From contig JAFIGG010000006.1 in assembly GCA_020831485.1 (NCBI GenBank), positions 17,276 through 81,275 on the forward strand: a stretch of DNA of 64,000 nucleotides, given 5' to 3'. The translations under genes were made by a program, and so were the position numbers. A model generated the notes under the pieces. It saw only the letters and a program-made list of their open reading frames with translations, searched no databases and had not been told where the DNA came from. The stretch is from Opitutales bacterium (GTDB taxonomy: Bacteria; Verrucomicrobiota; Verrucomicrobiia; Opitutales; Oceanipulchritudinaceae). Below, in pieces: positions 34,010 to 43,313 of this stretch (position 1 is the stretch's first letter; the number at the start of each line of letters is the position of its first letter).

Positions 34010-34618
34010 ATGTCTCGTTACACAGGACCCACGACCCGCATTAATCGCCGGTTCGGCATGTCAATTTTCCCGCCGAACAAAGCCCAGGACCGCAAGCCGC
34101 ACCCTCCTGGTCAGCATGGCCCCCGGCTTCGCCGCAAGCTTTCCGATTATTCGATCGGTTTGAACGAAAAGCAGAAGCTGCGGTATTTGTACGGTCTCAC
34201 CGAAAAACAGTTCCGTCGCACCTTTGACCGCGCAAAGTCCATTCGTGGCGTTACCGGCGAGGTCTTCATTTCGCTGTTGGAGCGTCGTCTCGATTCCGTA
34301 ATTTACAGCATCGGTTTTGCCAAAACCCGTCGCCAGGCGCGTCAATTCGTGAACCACGGCCACGTCCGCGTGAATGGTCAAAAAGTGGACATCCCGAGTT
34401 TTCAGGTCTCTGCCGGCGACACGGTTGAAGTCAAAGAAGCGACTTCCTCCCGCCAGTTGGCTACCCGTGCACTTGAGGATACCCGTATCCGCACCGTGCC
34501 GCTTTGGATTACCCGCAACGAGGATGCCCTCACCGCTACCGTAAATCGGGAGCCCTCTGCTGAAGATACTGAAACTGGGATCAACGTTCAGCTGATCGTT
34601 GAGTTCTACTCCCGTTAA
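34010..34618 (+). CDS. rpsD: 30S ribosomal protein S4
   Basis: A 202-residue S4, a primary 16S binder at the mRNA entry. The S4 RNA-binding motif is LERRLDSVIYSIGFAKTR followed by ARQFVNHGHVRVNGQKVDIPS. It has no N-terminal zinc cysteines, so it is the C-minus type. In E. coli S4 represses the alpha operon through a pseudoknot before rpsM; I cannot identify one here. rpoA follows after 63 bases. Confidence 0.97.
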   Translation: MSRYTGPTTRINRRFGMSIFPPNKAQDRKPHPPGQHGPRLRRKLSDYSIGLNEKQKLRYLYGLTEKQFRRTFDRAKSIRGVTGEVFISLLERRLDSVIYSIGFAKTRRQARQFVNHGHVRVNGQKVDIPSFQVSAGDTVEVKEATSSRQLATRALEDTRIRTVPLWITRNEDALTATVNREPSAEDTETGINVQLIVEFYSR

Positions 34619-34681
34619 TCAGTTTTCTTCAGATCAAACAAACCCACAGCACCTTAACTTCAGCATAGTCCGGATACAATC

Positions 34682-35683
<1,002 letters not shown>

Positions 35684-35723
35684 AGTTAACGATTCCAATA
35701 ATTTTTAATTTCCAGGCACAGCC

Positions 35724-36305
35724 ATGCGTCACTTAAAACACCGTCACCAATTGGGCCGCACCAAGGAGCACCGTGCTGCTTTGATGGCCAACCTTGCTTC
35801 CGCCCTCATCACCCACGGCCGGATCCGGACCACCTTGGCCAAGGCCAAGGCACTGCGTCCCTTCGTAGAAAAGATCATCACCCTGGCCGTCAAGGCCCAG
35901 GGCAGCTCTCCTGAGCGGTCGCTCCACTTTCGCCGCCTTGCCGTGGCCCGTATTCGGGACCGTCAGGCCGTGCACCTGCTTTTCAATGAGAAAGCGGGCG
36001 AGTTCAAGGACCGTCCGGGTGGCTATACCCGCATCTATAAGTTGGGCAATCGGATCGGCGATGCCGCTGAAATGGCTGTGATTCAGCTGATTCCAGGTTC
36101 TGACACAGGTTACGAGAAGCGCAAGGCTTCCAGCAAGAAGGCAGCAAGTGCTGCCACAGAGGCTGCTGCGCCTTCTGGGGAATCAGAAGCGGCTGCTGAA
36201 CCTGAAGCTGTGGAAGAGTCTGCCAAGGCAGCTGCTGAAGCGGGCGCTGAGGCTGCTGACGAAGCTTCCAGTGATGAAGCCGAGAAGAAAGAAGGCGACA
36301 AGTAA
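35724..36305 (+). CDS. rplQ: 50S ribosomal protein L17 with an Ala/Glu-rich C-terminal tail
   Basis: A 193-residue L17. The conserved core (MRHLKHRHQLGRTKEHRAALMANL to GGYTRIYKLGNRIGDAAEMAVIQL) covers about residues 1-120. The final 60 or more residues are nearly all Ala, Glu, Ser and Lys and should be disordered or a loose helix. Reading-frame and base composition stay the same, so it is not a frameshift. It ends the alpha operon and is followed by a long-stem terminator. Confidence 0.96.
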   Translation: MRHLKHRHQLGRTKEHRAALMANLASALITHGRIRTTLAKAKALRPFVEKIITLAVKAQGSSPERSLHFRRLAVARIRDRQAVHLLFNEKAGEFKDRPGGYTRIYKLGNRIGDAAEMAVIQLIPGSDTGYEKRKASSKKAASAATEAAAPSGESEAAAEPEAVEESAKAAAEAGAEAADEASSDEAEKKEGDK

Positions 36306-36345
36306 TTTTGTCTCCTGAGCTCAATCGAGTTCTTTTAACTTTCCC

Positions 36346-36383
36346 AAGCGGATAAAATGGGTTTCCATTTTATCCGCTTTTTT
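36346..36383 (+). terminator. Rho-independent terminator after rplQ
   Basis: A perfect 15-pair stem: 36346-36360 (starting AAGCGGAT) with 36365-36379, a four-base loop GTTT, and a T run ending at 36383. It marks the end of the ribosomal-protein block. Confidence 0.92.
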
Positions 36384-36403
36384 GTGTCCCTACTTATGTA
36401 GCT

Positions 36404-36628
36404 ATGGGGTTTCCGCTTTTTATCATTCTATTCCTCGTCAGCGGTCTGCTTTTATTTGCCGGCCTTTGGCTCTATTATGACCAGCGGGATCGAAAATACT
36501 ATGATCGCAAACGCCAGCTGAGTGTGTATCACTGCGTAAGGTGCGGGTATTTGTACTCCCAAAGGGATATAAGAAAACCCGCAGCCTGTGTGCGCTGCGG
36601 GTTTGTGAATGATTCGTTGAAGTTTTAA
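36404..36628 (+). CDS. Small membrane protein with a zinc-ribbon tail
   Basis: A 74-residue protein with an N-terminal transmembrane helix (about residues 4-25), a charged linker, and a C-terminal double CxxC: HCVRCGY and ACVRCGF, about 20 residues apart, as in rubredoxin-like or zinc-ribbon proteins. It would be anchored with the ribbon most likely in the cytoplasm. It starts 20 bases after the rplQ terminator and is convergent with the Dabb gene. Function unknown. Confidence 0.7.
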   Translation: MGFPLFIILFLVSGLLLFAGLWLYYDQRDRKYYDRKRQLSVYHCVRCGYLYSQRDIRKPAACVRCGFVNDSLKF

Positions 36629-36657
36629 GGGCTCGCTGGTGCTGTTTTTAGCAGAGT

Positions 36658-36963
36658 CTATCGGTCCCAGTAGTCGACTACCGCGCGCTCACTGGTGACC
36701 CGGCCGACCAGCTCAACCACAGCCTGATGGTCTGGGTGAACCCGGTAGGCTTCCAGGTCCTCGGTAGAATCGAAAGCCGAATAGAGGGCCAGATCCCAGG
36801 ATGCAGGGGACCGACTGACGTCGTCGCCCACCTCAAAGCTGCGGATTTCCTTAATGGTGGCAGGCAGCGCCTCAAGTCGTTCCTTGAGCAGTGCCTGGTT
36901 TTGATCGCCTGCGCGGTTATCCGCCTCGGCTTTCATGCGAAAGAATACGATGTGTTTGAGCAT
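36658..36963 (-). CDS. Dabb-family (stress-responsive alpha/beta barrel) protein
   Basis: A 101-residue protein. MLKHIVFFRMK at the start and SWDLALYSAFDSTEDLEAYRVHPDH in the second half are the hallmarks of the Dabb dimeric ferredoxin-like fold. Members range from stress proteins to small enzymes, so no reaction can be assigned. It starts 14 bases after the transaldolase stop on the same strand, so the two are probably one transcript. Confidence 0.82.
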   Translation of the reverse strand: MLKHIVFFRMKAEADNRAGDQNQALLKERLEALPATIKEIRSFEVGDDVSRSPASWDLALYSAFDSTEDLEAYRVHPDHQAVVELVGRVTSERAVVDYWDR

Positions 36964-36977
36964 GCTTATAGTCTTGT

Positions 36978-37961
36978 TCAGTCGATGACTTCGCTGGCAA
37001 TAATGTCCGCGAGTTTTTCCGTGTCGGCCGCGAAGTTGCGAATGCCTTCAGCCAGCTTTGCTGTGGCCATGGGATCGGCGTTCATGTGCCAACGGAAGTT
37101 TTTTTCATCCATTGGAATGCGCTGAATCGGTTCCTTGCGGGCTTTGGCCTCGCTCAACTTTCGCTCCAACGGTTCGTGACTATTCTGTAGCTCATCCAGA
37201 AGGTTGGGGCTGATTGTCAGCAGGTCGCAGCCAGCGAGCTCGCGGATTTCCCCGGCATTGCGAAAACTTGCGCCCATAACCTGAGTCTTGTAGCCGTAGT
37301 GCTTGAGGTAATGGTAGATTTGCGTGACGGATTGCACCCCCGGATCTTCCACCGGGCTGTAGTCACGTTTGGTCTTCTCCTTATACCAGTCGAGGATACG
37401 GCCGACAAATGGGCTGATCAGTGTGATTTTGCCTTCAGCGGCTTCAATCGCCTGAACCAGGGAGAAGAGCAGGGTCAGGTTGCAGTGAATGCCTTCTTTT
37501 TCGAGTACCCGGGCGGCCTGCAGGCCCTCCCAGGTAGAGGTAATTTTGATCAGGACGCGGTCGGAATCAATGCCTTTTGCCTGATACATGGCGATGATTT
37601 CGCGCGCTTTGGTAATCGTGCCCTGGGTGTCAAAGGATAGGCGGGCATCGACTTCTGTCGAAACGCGTCCCGGGATGATTTTCAGGATCTCCTGGCCAAA
37701 AAGAACCAACAGGTGGTCCATAACTCGATCGATCAGCGCATCCCCGTGTAGTCCGGATGCCTCTGCTTCCGCCGTCGCCTTCTCCAGTAAATGGCTGTAG
37801 GCGTCCATCTGAACCGCTTTGAGGATCAGCGTTGGGTTCGTGGTCGCATCCTGTGGCTCATACGCCTTGATGGACGTGAAATCGCCGGTATCGGCGACAA
37901 CCGTCGTGAAGGTTTTCAGCTGGCTCAGCTGATCGGTCTGGGCTTTCGTTTGTAGACTCAT
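36978..37961 (-). CDS. tal: Transaldolase
   Basis: A 327-residue transaldolase of the TalB type. It exchanges a dihydroxyacetone unit between sugar phosphates in the pentose phosphate pathway. [14 protein letters not shown] (near residue 35) and [12 protein letters not shown] with the Schiff-base lysine (near residue 133) are visible, as are [13 protein letters not shown] and [14 protein letters not shown] chose ATG 37961 ([11 protein letters not shown]) over an upstream TTG at 37994, because it matches family N-termini. It is upstream of the Dabb gene on the same strand. Confidence 0.95.
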   Translation of the reverse strand: MSLQTKAQTDQLSQLKTFTTVVADTGDFTSIKAYEPQDATTNPTLILKAVQMDAYSHLLEKATAEAEASGLHGDALIDRVMDHLLVLFGQEILKIIPGRVSTEVDARLSFDTQGTITKAREIIAMYQAKGIDSDRVLIKITSTWEGLQAARVLEKEGIHCNLTLLFSLVQAIEAAEGKITLISPFVGRILDWYKEKTKRDYSPVEDPGVQSVTQIYHYLKHYGYKTQVMGASFRNAGEIRELAGCDLLTISPNLLDELQNSHEPLERKLSEAKARKEPIQRIPMDEKNFRWHMNADPMATAKLAEGIRNFAADTEKLADIIASEVID

Positions 37962-38350
37962 AATGGGGCCAATGTTAATTCCTGATGCCGACAAGTGTCA
38001 AATGCAAGCAGGGTGGGGGCTATGAAAATTACGAGGCAATTTCCCGAACAAAATTCAAGTTGAAAAAAGCATCGGGCAGGTTCTGGCAATGGGTTGATTG
38101 CCGGAGTTTTGCCCTGATCAACTGCACACCAAAAAGGCGTTTTTTTGTTCTTTGGCTTTTGTTGATGTAAAATAGATGCAATCTGGGCCGATTTTTACCG
38201 TCATTTTAAATAATCTAAAAAAACATACGGATTGGAATGACAAATGCTGAAATTGTTTCCGATTACTGTTGACAGTTGAGTTTTTTAAACTTGTTTCATT
38301 CACCTTCATTCAAGCATCAGCATAACAAACAAACAACCTGAACATAACCT
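37962..38350. other. 389-base intergenic region between transaldolase and the barrel-protein gene
   Basis: AT-richer than its surroundings and without a convincing gene. It should hold the divergent promoters of tal (minus) and the barrel-protein gene (plus). A plus-strand candidate is TTGTTC (38145-38150), 17 bases, TAAAAT (38168-38173). A perfect TTGACA lies at 38269-38274 inside ACTGTTGACAGT, but no good -10 follows it. A 61-codon open frame at 37985 looks spurious. The long T and A runs near 38141-38225 are otherwise unexplained. Confidence 0.5.
38145..38173 (+). promoter_or_regulatory. Candidate promoter for the outer-membrane barrel gene
   Basis: TTGTTC (38145-38150) and TAAAAT (38168-38173) with a 17-base spacer. 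It would give a leader of about 170 bases before the ATG at 38351. Confidence 0.3.
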
Positions 38351-39040
38351 ATGAAAAAAATCATCGCACTTCTCGCTGCAACCGCAGCCAGTGTCAGCCT
38401 GACTCAGGCACAAGAGTTGTCCGTGACTACGGACATCGCTTGGGAATCTGCTTACGTGTTCCGTGGTGAACAACTTGCACGTTCCTACTTCGCTCCCGGC
38501 GTTGACGTTGCCTATGGCGACTTCTACGCAGGTATCTGGGCCGCTCTGCCTGTCAGCAGCGGAACCTTCGATACCGAAGTTGACTACTACGTTGGCCATA
38601 CCTTCGCCCTGGAAAACGGTATTGAGCTCGATATTGGTGCTACTTACTACACCTTCCCGAGCATCGACACCGATTTCTTCTCCAGCGACAACAGCTTGGA
38701 GTTCTACATCGGCGGTTCTTTGGAAGCTCCGTTCAGCCCTTCGGCTTACCTCTTCCATGACATCGATCTGGACACCTTCACATTCGAATTCGCAGCTGGC
38801 GAGTCCTTCCTCTTGGAAGAAGACCTCAGCCTCGACGTTGACATTTATGGTGGTCACGTAGCAGTTAGCGGCAGCGGAAACTACCTTTACTACGGTGTTT
38901 CCACCGCCCTGTCCTACACCTTGACCCCTGCAGCGGTTGTTTCCGCTTCGGTCAACTACGGTGGTTCGGAAAATCGCCTGATCTTCGGTGACAAGCGCGC
39001 CAAGCTCTGGTTCGGTCTTTCTGTGACCGCTGGATTCTAA
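38351..39040 (+). CDS. Predicted outer-membrane beta-barrel protein, TIGR02001 (Gcw_chp)-like
   Basis: A 229-residue exported protein. A clear signal peptide (MKKIIALLAATAASVSLTQAQ) is likely cleaved after residue 20. The mature part alternates aromatic and small residues in short strands, starting with TTDIAWESAYVFRGEQ and YGDFYAGIWAALP, which resembles the TIGR02001 family, and it ends in a C-terminal Phe (LSVTAGF), typical of barrel proteins. It may be a small porin or structural outer-membrane protein. It is monocistronic, with a long leader upstream and a strong terminator downstream. Confidence 0.7.
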   Translation: MKKIIALLAATAASVSLTQAQELSVTTDIAWESAYVFRGEQLARSYFAPGVDVAYGDFYAGIWAALPVSSGTFDTEVDYYVGHTFALENGIELDIGATYYTFPSIDTDFFSSDNSLEFYIGGSLEAPFSPSAYLFHDIDLDTFTFEFAAGESFLLEEDLSLDVDIYGGHVAVSGSGNYLYYGVSTALSYTLTPAAVVSASVNYGGSENRLIFGDKRAKLWFGLSVTAGF

Positions 39041-39075
39041 TCACAGCCTGCAGACGACTCGATAAGGCTTTACCA

Positions 39076-39108
39076 GATCGCGCCCGTTTCGGGCGCGATC
39101 TTTTTTTT
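39076..39108 (+). terminator. Rho-independent terminator after the barrel-protein gene
   Basis: GATCGCGCCCG (39076-39086) pairs perfectly with CGGGCGCGATC (39090-39100) around TTT and is followed by eight T residues. Confidence 0.93.
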
Positions 39109-39120
39109 CCGTAATTGTCA

Positions 39121-39148
39121 TTGACAGTCCTTAAGCAGAATCTACTTT
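39121..39148 (+). promoter_or_regulatory. Promoter for rplM-rpsI
   Basis: A consensus TTGACA (39121-39126) is followed after 16 bases by TACTTT (39143-39148). The start codon of rplM is 18 bases further on. The terminator just upstream makes a local promoter necessary. Confidence 0.5.
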
Positions 39149-39166
39149 CTATCTCTTTTTCTGAGG

Positions 39167-39595
39167 ATGAAAACCTATCTTGCCAAAAAGTCCGAAGTCC
39201 AGCCCAAGTGGTTCGTAGTCGATGCCTCAGGTCAGGTGTTGGGACGTCTTGCTGTGGAAATTGCTAATATCCTGCGGGGTCGGCATCGCCCGACCTACAC
39301 ACCGCACACGGATACCGGCGACTTCGTAATCGTAATCAACGCCGATAAAATCGCTGTAACTGGTCGTAAAGAAGATCAGAAGAAATACATGTTCTACAGC
39401 GGCTATTTCGGCAATGAGAAGTATGTAACCCTGGGTGAATTCCGTGAGCGTAAGCCTGAGTTCATTATTGAACACGCGGTCAAGGGCATGTTGCCCCGCA
39501 ACCGTCTGGGTCGTCAGCAGCTTTCCAAGCTGAAGATCTACCGTGGCTCTGAACACCCGCACGCTCCGCAGAACCCAGAAGTTCTCGAAGCCTGA
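39167..39595 (+). CDS. rplM: 50S ribosomal protein L13
   Basis: A 142-residue L13, an early assembly protein. [23 protein letters not shown] and [23 protein letters not shown] are conserved, and the ending ([15 protein letters not shown]) is typical. It starts just after a strong terminator and forms the standard pair with rpsI, 21 bases downstream. Confidence 0.97.
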   Translation: MKTYLAKKSEVQPKWFVVDASGQVLGRLAVEIANILRGRHRPTYTPHTDTGDFVIVINADKIAVTGRKEDQKKYMFYSGYFGNEKYVTLGEFRERKPEFIIEHAVKGMLPRNRLGRQQLSKLKIYRGSEHPHAPQNPEVLEA

Positions 39596-39616
39596 ATTTT
39601 TTAGGAATTCCGATTC

Positions 39617-40021
39617 ATGTCTGAAACCACCACACAACCAATTTTGGCCACCGGTCGCCGCAAAATGGCGAGCGCCCGTGTGCGTTTGATCCCCGGCGGT
39701 ACCGGCAAGATCACCGTTAACGGCAAAGAGCTTGAAGATTACTGCTATGCAGAAGTCTTGTCACGTGCTGTTGAAGCGCCGTTGTCGATTACTGAGAACA
39801 AGGGTAATTTCGATGTCATTGCCAGCGTGCATGGCGGCGGACCGAATGGTCAGGCCGGTGCGATCGCTCTCGGCTTGGCTCGGGCCTTGGAGAAGTTTAA
39901 CGGTGAACTGCGCCCTCAGCTGAAAAAAGCGGGCCTGTTGAAGCGCGACCCGCGTCGTCGTGAGCGTAAGAAGTCCGGTCAGCCGGGCGCACGCAAGCGA
40001 TTCCAGTTCAGCAAACGTTAA
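39617..40021 (+). CDS. rpsI: 30S ribosomal protein S9
   Basis: A 134-residue S9. It begins with ATGRRKMASARVRL and ends with the basic tail KRDPRRRERKKSGQPGARKRFQFSKR, whose final Arg contacts P-site tRNA in other bacteria; here the last residues are SKR. It is co-transcribed with rplM and followed by a terminator. Confidence 0.97.
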   Translation: MSETTTQPILATGRRKMASARVRLIPGGTGKITVNGKELEDYCYAEVLSRAVEAPLSITENKGNFDVIASVHGGGPNGQAGAIALGLARALEKFNGELRPQLKKAGLLKRDPRRRERKKSGQPGARKRFQFSKR

Positions 40022-40056
40022 TCGGCGCAGCCGCTATCAGGAAGTTCCCTTTACTC

Positions 40057-40103
40057 AAGGTCCTTTTCACTGGCGGGTACCGCTGGCTGAAAAGGGCCTT
40101 TTT
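40057..40103 (+). terminator. Terminator after rpsI
   Basis: AAGGTCCTTTTCA (40057-40069) pairs with TGAAAAGGGCCTT (40088-40100), 13 pairs with one G-T. A loop that can itself form a small GCGG/CCGC stem separates the arms, and a short T run follows. Confidence 0.75.
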
Positions 40104-40138
40104 GTTTCCCAGTTTTCACCTTTACAATTTTTCGCAGC

Positions 40139-41170
40139 ATGCAATCCAAATCTGTTGGCATCGTAGGCGCCTCCGGATATTCCGGAGAGTTGCTGGTGCG
40201 GTTGTTATCCCGGCATCAGGGTGTTGAAAGCCTCGTTGTCGCTTCGCGCAGTCATGCGGGCAAGCGGCTTTCCGAGGTTCTGCCTTCGATCGGCCCCAGT
40301 CGTTTCGACGAGTCCTGTTTTATTGAATCGGACCCTTCGGCGCTTGCGGCTTCAGATACGGAGGTCTTTTTCCTGGCCCTGCCGCATGGAGTGGCCAGTG
40401 AGTTTGCTCTGCCCCTGGTGAAAGCGGGCAAGACCGTTATCGACCTCAGTGCGGATTTTCGTTTGTTTTCAGCGGAGGTTTACCGGGAATACTATGGAGA
40501 AGCCCACCCAGCGGCTGAATGGTTGAAAAAGGTGCCCTACCTGTTGCCTGAATGGAGTGGCAGGGAGGCCCTGGGCGCATCCTTGATCGCTTGCCCGGGT
40601 TGCTATCCCACGAGCATTCTGCTGCCGCTGTTGCCTTTGATTAAAGGCGGTCTGGTGGATGCCGGCCAAGTGGTCATCAATGCAGTTAGCGGAGTTTCGG
40701 GCGCAGGTAAGAAGGCCTCAGAGTTCTATAGTTTTTGCGAGCGGACTCAGTCCGTCCTGGCCTATGGCCTCGCCAAGCATCGGCACCTGGGTGAGATTGA
40801 GGAGCAGTTGACTGAGGCTGCTGGAGAGCCGGTGGTGCTGCAGTTTACTCCACACCTGGTGCCGATGGACCGCGGCATTGCAAGCACAGTGGTGGCGCCG
40901 TTGAAGGCTGACCTTGATGCGGTGTACGCGGCTTGGAACGCGCAGTATGGGCAATGCCCGTTCGTGCGGATTCTGGCGCCTGGAAAGGCCGCCAATACCC
41001 GCAATGTTGTGGGCAGCAATTGCATTGAGTTTTCGGCAACCGCAGATCCCAGGACCGGTCGGGTCATTCTGACTTCGGTGATCGACAATTTGATGAAGGG
41101 GGCGAGCGGTCAGGCCTTGCAGATTTTTAACCTCAAGTTCGGCTTTGAGGAAACCGAAGGGTTGCTCTGA
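40139..41170 (+). CDS. argC: N-acetyl-gamma-glutamyl-phosphate reductase
   Basis: A 343-residue NADPH enzyme of arginine synthesis that reduces N-acetylglutamyl phosphate to the semialdehyde. The Rossmann motif is VGIVGASGYSGELLVRLL (residues 6-23). The catalytic cysteine lies in ACPGCYPTS (Cys155), and HRHLGEIEEQL and HLVPMDRGI complete the active site. It is the first gene of argCJBDF. Its stop overlaps the argJ start by one base (TGATG). Confidence 0.96.
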   Translation: MQSKSVGIVGASGYSGELLVRLLSRHQGVESLVVASRSHAGKRLSEVLPSIGPSRFDESCFIESDPSALAASDTEVFFLALPHGVASEFALPLVKAGKTVIDLSADFRLFSAEVYREYYGEAHPAAEWLKKVPYLLPEWSGREALGASLIACPGCYPTSILLPLLPLIKGGLVDAGQVVINAVSGVSGAGKKASEFYSFCERTQSVLAYGLAKHRHLGEIEEQLTEAAGEPVVLQFTPHLVPMDRGIASTVVAPLKADLDAVYAAWNAQYGQCPFVRILAPGKAANTRNVVGSNCIEFSATADPRTGRVILTSVIDNLMKGASGQALQIFNLKFGFEETEGLL

Positions 41171-42417
41171 TGAAAAAAGGAATGACTTGGTTGGACCAGC
41201 CCTCGGGTTGGGTCGACGCAAAAGGTTTTGAGGCTGCTGCAGCTAGTTGCGATATCCGCAATAAGCAGAACGATCGGCTGGATCTGGCCTTGTTCGTATC
41301 CAGCGCGCCCTGTACCGCAGCAGGGGTTTTCACTTTGAATGCAGTTAAGGCTGCGCCAGTGCGGCAGTGTCAGGCGGCATTGGCAAGCGGAAAGGCAATT
41401 CATGCCATCGTTGCGAACAGCGGCAACGCCAACGCCTGCACAGGCGCGCGGGGCGAGCAGGATGCGGCGTCGATGCAGGCGGCGACTGCCAAGGCATTGA
41501 ATGTGGATCTGTCCTCCGTATTGGTCTGTTCGACCGGACGGATTGGCGAGTTCCTGCCAATGGCTAAAATCGAACAGGGCATTCCGACCGCCGCGACTGA
41601 ATTGGATGGCAAGGACAGCTCCGGGCATGCGGCCGCTGATGCGATTTTAACCTCGGACACGCGGCGCAAGGTAGCTGCGCTTGAAGTCAGTGTTGGCTCA
41701 GGCAGCTATCGGATATCAGCAGTAGCCAAGGGCGCTGGTATGATTCAGCCGAATATGGCGACCATGCTGGCCTTTGTTTCCACGGATGCCGGGCTCGATA
41801 CCGAACTGCTGCAGTCCTGCCTGCGCAAAGCCGTCGACCAGTCCTTCAATGCGATTACCGTGGACGGGGATATGAGCACCAACGACACGGTCCTGCTTTT
41901 GGCCAACGGTGCTTCCGGGGTTCGGATCGATGCCGCGGACAGCGCTGCTGTCGCCGCTTTTCAGGAAGCCCTGAATGCGATTTGCTATGACTTGGCGGAA
42001 AAGATTGTCGGCGATGGCGAAAAGATCACCAAGGTGGTCGAACTCAGGATTCTTGGCGCCGCTGATGACGGCGATGCCGAAAAAGTTGCCCGGGCCATCG
42101 GCAATTCCCTGCTGGTGAAAAGTTCCTGGTACGGCGAGGATCCCAACTGGGGACGGTTGCTGGATGCGGCTGGCTATGCGGGAGCTCGACTCGAAGAAAG
42201 CAAACTCAAACTGCATTACCGCGCCGCTGCGGGTGAAGAGGCGGTGCCCGTGTTTGTCGATGGGCTTGGCTTGGCGGAGCGCAAACCGGATTGGAAGGCT
42301 ATCGTCCGGCGGAAGCGGTTCATTATCGAAATGGACCTTGGGATCGGGCAGGGCGCTTTCCGCCTGCTCGCCAGTGACCTCACCGAGGGTTACGTGCACT
42401 TCAACAAATCGGAATAA
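41170..42417 (+). CDS. argJ: Bifunctional ornithine acetyltransferase / N-acetylglutamate synthase
   Basis: A 415-residue ArgJ that recycles the acetyl group from N-acetylornithine to glutamate. The self-cleavage site is PNMATMLAF, and Thr198 is the nucleophile that becomes the N-terminus of the beta chain. NSGNANACTG in the alpha chain and AVTVDGDMSTND-like IAVDGDMSTNDT in the beta chain (here ITVDGDMSTNDT) are visible. Whether it also acts on acetyl-CoA cannot be told. With argJ present, the cyclic pathway operates and argE is not needed. It overlaps argB by one base. Confidence 0.95.
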   Translation: MKKGMTWLDQPSGWVDAKGFEAAAASCDIRNKQNDRLDLALFVSSAPCTAAGVFTLNAVKAAPVRQCQAALASGKAIHAIVANSGNANACTGARGEQDAASMQAATAKALNVDLSSVLVCSTGRIGEFLPMAKIEQGIPTAATELDGKDSSGHAAADAILTSDTRRKVAALEVSVGSGSYRISAVAKGAGMIQPNMATMLAFVSTDAGLDTELLQSCLRKAVDQSFNAITVDGDMSTNDTVLLLANGASGVRIDAADSAAVAAFQEALNAICYDLAEKIVGDGEKITKVVELRILGAADDGDAEKVARAIGNSLLVKSSWYGEDPNWGRLLDAAGYAGARLEESKLKLHYRAAAGEEAVPVFVDGLGLAERKPDWKAIVRRKRFIIEMDLGIGQGAFRLLASDLTEGYVHFNKSE

Positions 42418-43301
42418 TGGCTATGAATCACTCAATTGATATCCACACCAAAACTGAAGTGCTGCTTGAGGCCTTACCCTATATCCAGCAATTCAAGGGG
42501 GCGACTTTCGTGGTTAAATTCGGAGGTTCCTTTCTGGATACCGAACACGCACGCATCGGAGTGGCCACGGATCTGGTTTTTCTGGCGGCTGTAGGTATTC
42601 GGGTTGTTGTTGTTCATGGCGGTGGTCCGGCTATCAACAAAGCCATGGCGGAGGCCAAACTGGAGCCGGTTTTCAGCAATGGCCTGCGGGTCACCGACGC
42701 CCGGACCGTTGAGTTGGTTGAGGCGACACTGAACGGTGTGATCAATCGGGAGATTTGTGATAACATCCGCAAGCGGGGAGGCCAGCCGCAGAGCGTCCTG
42801 GGCCAGGAGGTTTTCAACTGCAGCAGACTCGACCACGATCCGGATGGCAATCCCATCGACATAGGTTTTGTGGGGCAGGTCAAGGCGGTGAACCCGACGC
42901 CGATTGAGCAAGCGCTTGAAACCGGAAACCTTGCAGTCGTTTCTCCGGTGGGCAGTGACCTGAAAGGCCAGTTTTATAACATCAACGCGGACACGGCTGC
43001 GGCCCATGTTGCCATGGCCCTGGGTGCCCGTCGGTTGGTTTTCCTCTGCGATGTTCCGGGTTTGCTCAGGGACCCGCAGGATCCTTCGAGCCTGATCTCT
43101 ACCTTGGCTGAAAACGAGGTCCCGGGGCTGCGCCGTGCCGGTATTATCGGAAAGGGCATGCTGCCAAAGGTCGAAAGCGCGGTGCGTGCTCTGCAGTCCG
43201 GCGTGCGTCGCGTCCACCTTATCGACGGGCGTATGACTCACAGTATTCTACTCGAGATCTTCACCATTAAAGGTGTGGGTACGGAAATTGTTCACTCCTG
43301 A
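42417..43301 (+). CDS. argB: N-acetylglutamate kinase
   Basis: A 294-residue kinase. Phosphate-binding glycines lie in VVKFGGSFL and VVHGGGPAIN, and later motifs are GFVGQVKAVN and the ATP-site region NADTAAAHVAMAL. It has the extra N-terminal helix (roughly residues 8-25, KTEVLLEALPYIQQFKG) found in hexameric, arginine-inhibited enzymes and absent from E. coli ArgB. It is therefore the probable feedback-control point of the pathway. Start may be ATG 42417 or 42423. Confidence 0.95.
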   Translation: MAMNHSIDIHTKTEVLLEALPYIQQFKGATFVVKFGGSFLDTEHARIGVATDLVFLAAVGIRVVVVHGGGPAINKAMAEAKLEPVFSNGLRVTDARTVELVEATLNGVINREICDNIRKRGGQPQSVLGQEVFNCSRLDHDPDGNPIDIGFVGQVKAVNPTPIEQALETGNLAVVSPVGSDLKGQFYNINADTAAAHVAMALGARRLVFLCDVPGLLRDPQDPSSLISTLAENEVPGLRRAGIIGKGMLPKVESAVRALQSGVRRVHLIDGRMTHSILLEIFTIKGVGTEIVHS

Positions 43302-43313
43302 TTATTTTTGACC

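Noticed and set aside
37985..38170. 61-codon open frame after the transaldolase start
   Set aside because: Low-complexity composition, no ribosome binding site, and located in a probable promoter region.
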